From: Massilia sp. W12
GTDB lineage: Bacteria > Pseudomonadota > Gammaproteobacteria > Burkholderiales > Burkholderiaceae_D
Direction: 5' to 3'
DNA: 64,000 nucleotides
NCBI RefSeq assembly: GCF_037300705.1
Contig: NZ_CP147776.1
Location: forward strand, 992,001-1,056,000
In this document: positions 63,117 to 64,000 of the stretch, one piece after another
Layout of the letters: every line of letters begins with the position of its first letter
Numbering within the stretch: position 1 is the stretch's first letter
Translations under genes and position numbers: made by a program
Notes under the pieces: generated by a model
What the model saw: only the letters and a program-made list of their open reading frames with translations
The model's database searches: none
What the model was told of the DNA's origin: nothing

Positions 63117-63777
63117 CGTAGGGTGCAATAAGCCGAAGGCGCATTGCGCCGCAGCCGTGGCGCATGGGATTGTCTTGCGTGAAGGCAAGGACTTCGGCGT
63201 ACTCTCGGTGCAATACGCAGCAAAAACGCTGCTATTGCACCCTACGATTTGCCAGCGTTACAGTGTCTTGGACGCGGGACGCGCCCAAGCATCGTAGGGC
63301 GCAATAAGCCGAAGGCGCATTGCGCCGCAGCCTTGGCGCATGGGATTGTCTTGCGCGAAGGCAAGGAATTCGGCGTACTCTCGGTGCAATACGCAGCAAA
63401 AAACGCTGCTATTGCACCCTACGATTCACCAGCGTTACAGTGTCTTTGATGCGGGACGCGCCCAAACATCGTAGGGCGCAATAAGCCGAAGACGCATTGC
63501 GCCGCAGTCGTGGCGCATGGGATTGTCTTGCGAGAAGGCAAGGAATTCGGCGTACTCTCGGTGCAATACGCAGCAAAAAACGCTGCTATTGCACCCTACG
63601 ATTCACCAGCGTTACAGTGTCTTTGATGCGGGACGCGCCCAAACATCGTAGGGCGCAATAAGCCGAAGGCGCATTGCGCCGCAGTCGTGGTGCGTGGGAT
63701 TGTCTTGCGCGAGGGCAAAGAATTCGGCGTACTCTCGGTGCAATACGCAGCAAAAAACGCTGCTATTGCACCCTACG
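63117..63777. repeat. Fourfold tandem array of a 130-bp element with inverted termini
   Basis: Units begin at 63117, 63293, 63470 and 63647, a period of 176-177 bases. Each consists of a 130-131 base core bounded by CGTAGGG(T/C)GCAATA and TATTGCACCCTACG (14-base inverted termini, perfect in unit 1) plus a 46-base spacer. The core has an internal GGCGC-ATT-GCGCC hairpin and a CAGC(A)nCGCTG hairpin. Units are about 95 percent alike. Translating the core gives N-K-P-K-A-H-C-A peptides that I regard as spurious. It resembles a palindromic non-autonomous intergenic element common in proteobacteria, here tandemly amplified. Confidence 0.88.
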
Positions 63778-63972
63778 ATTCTGAGCTTCTGGCGCACCGG
63801 TGGATGCCGGCCCGGCTGAACCAGCGTGCTTGTCGTGCGTAGTGGGCGGTTTGACAGGAAGCATTATCTGGCAGGCTGCGCGTTGCGCAATGTCCAAGGC
63901 GCCCGGTGCGCTGGTAGGCGCGAAGCCGAACGCCCACCGGGTTGCCGCCTTTTTTGAGGATGGAGAAACAGC

Positions 63973-64000
63973 ATGCGTGATCCCTTAGCAAGTCGATCAG
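63973..64000 (+). CDS. Possible start of next gene (truncated by window edge)
   Basis: An ATG with GGAG seven bases upstream opens nine codons (M-R-D-P-L-A-S-R-S) before the window ends. The ribosome site is good, but the product cannot be identified. If the retroelement idea for the upstream gene is correct, a target-associated accessory gene or reverse transcriptase would be expected in this direction. Confidence 0.35.

Noticed and set aside
63249-63449. Short ORFs in the repeat array
   Set aside because: They translate the repeat itself (N-K-P-K-A-H-C-A), differ between copies only by repeat drift and have no ribosome sites.
63117-63777. CRISPR-like regularity of the 177-bp repeats
   Set aside because: Units are far too long, the spacers are identical rather than unique, and each unit has inverted termini, so this is a tandem intergenic element rather than a CRISPR array.
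63117-64000. Template repeat of a DGR downstream of the putative variable region
   Set aside because: I looked for a second copy of the framework around the V-R-S-A and G-F-R-L-A codons and found none before the window ends, so no template repeat is claimed.

Overview
The window looks like a chromosomal segment of a betaproteobacterium, most likely Burkholderiales and probably near Oxalobacteraceae (Massilia/Janthinobacterium relatives). This is an inference from moderate-to-high GC, lysC followed by tRNA-Ser, DUF1631 and DUF1178 genes, a gcvTHP operon behind a tandem glycine riboswitch, and secreted M4/M28 proteases with C-terminal PPC domains. No rRNA, phage block, transposase or CRISPR array was seen.

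Layout. 0-4.7 kb: glnS, a small periplasmic Spy-like protein, lysC with a clear sigma70-type promoter, and a tRNA operon (Ser-GCT and three identical Arg-ACG) ending in a strong terminator. 4.7-5.5 kb: an AT-richer two-gene insert that reads as a Tse2-like toxin with its Tsi2-like immunity partner. 5.5-10.6 kb: gcvT-gcvH-gcvP on the minus strand behind a promoter and tandem glycine riboswitch. 11-25.5 kb: ordinary accessory metabolism and signalling. This includes DUF1631, agmatinase plus a PuuB-like oxidase, PilZ, an orphan FliD, a haem-type sensor overlapping a Ser/Thr kinase, an amidase, a BtuF-like protein, an HPF-like protein, an MFS transporter and DUF1178. 25.5-30 kb: an Lnt-like acyltransferase with a long C-terminal extension, an anchored protein and a secreted SGNH hydrolase. 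30-38 kb: a Ter-type stress cluster with three TerD paralogues, an AIM24/TIGR00266 protein, a DUF475 (TerC-like) membrane protein, a CPBP protease, a possible caspase-fold protein and several unknowns. 38-46 kb: signalling and respiration, with a receiver-TPR protein, a di-haem peroxidase, a histidine kinase/response regulator pair and a receiver-PAS protein. 46-53.6 kb: four secreted proteases in the order M4-M28-M28-M4, all on the minus strand and nearly all separated by hairpins or terminators. 54-56 kb: two small secreted or anchored proteins.

The most interesting region is 57.1-63.8 kb. Three consecutive plus-strand genes encode a calcineurin-like phosphoesterase with an unknown helical C-terminal region, a MoxR-like AAA ATPase, and a 946-residue protein ending in an FGE-sulfatase/C-type-lectin-fold domain. 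The last two overlap by 4 bases. The composition resembles NTP-dependent conflict (anti-parasite) systems. The last ~45 codons of the FGE-fold gene look like the variable region of a diversity-generating retroelement: NNY codons sit at the exposed positions of an R-G-G-T-W ... G-F-R-L-A frame, followed by a GC-rich tail. Three perfect hairpins follow the stop codon directly. Next comes a fourfold ~177-bp tandem array of a 130-bp element with 14-base inverted termini. No reverse transcriptase or template repeat lies inside the window, so a retroelement acting on this gene would have to lie beyond the right edge or act in trans.
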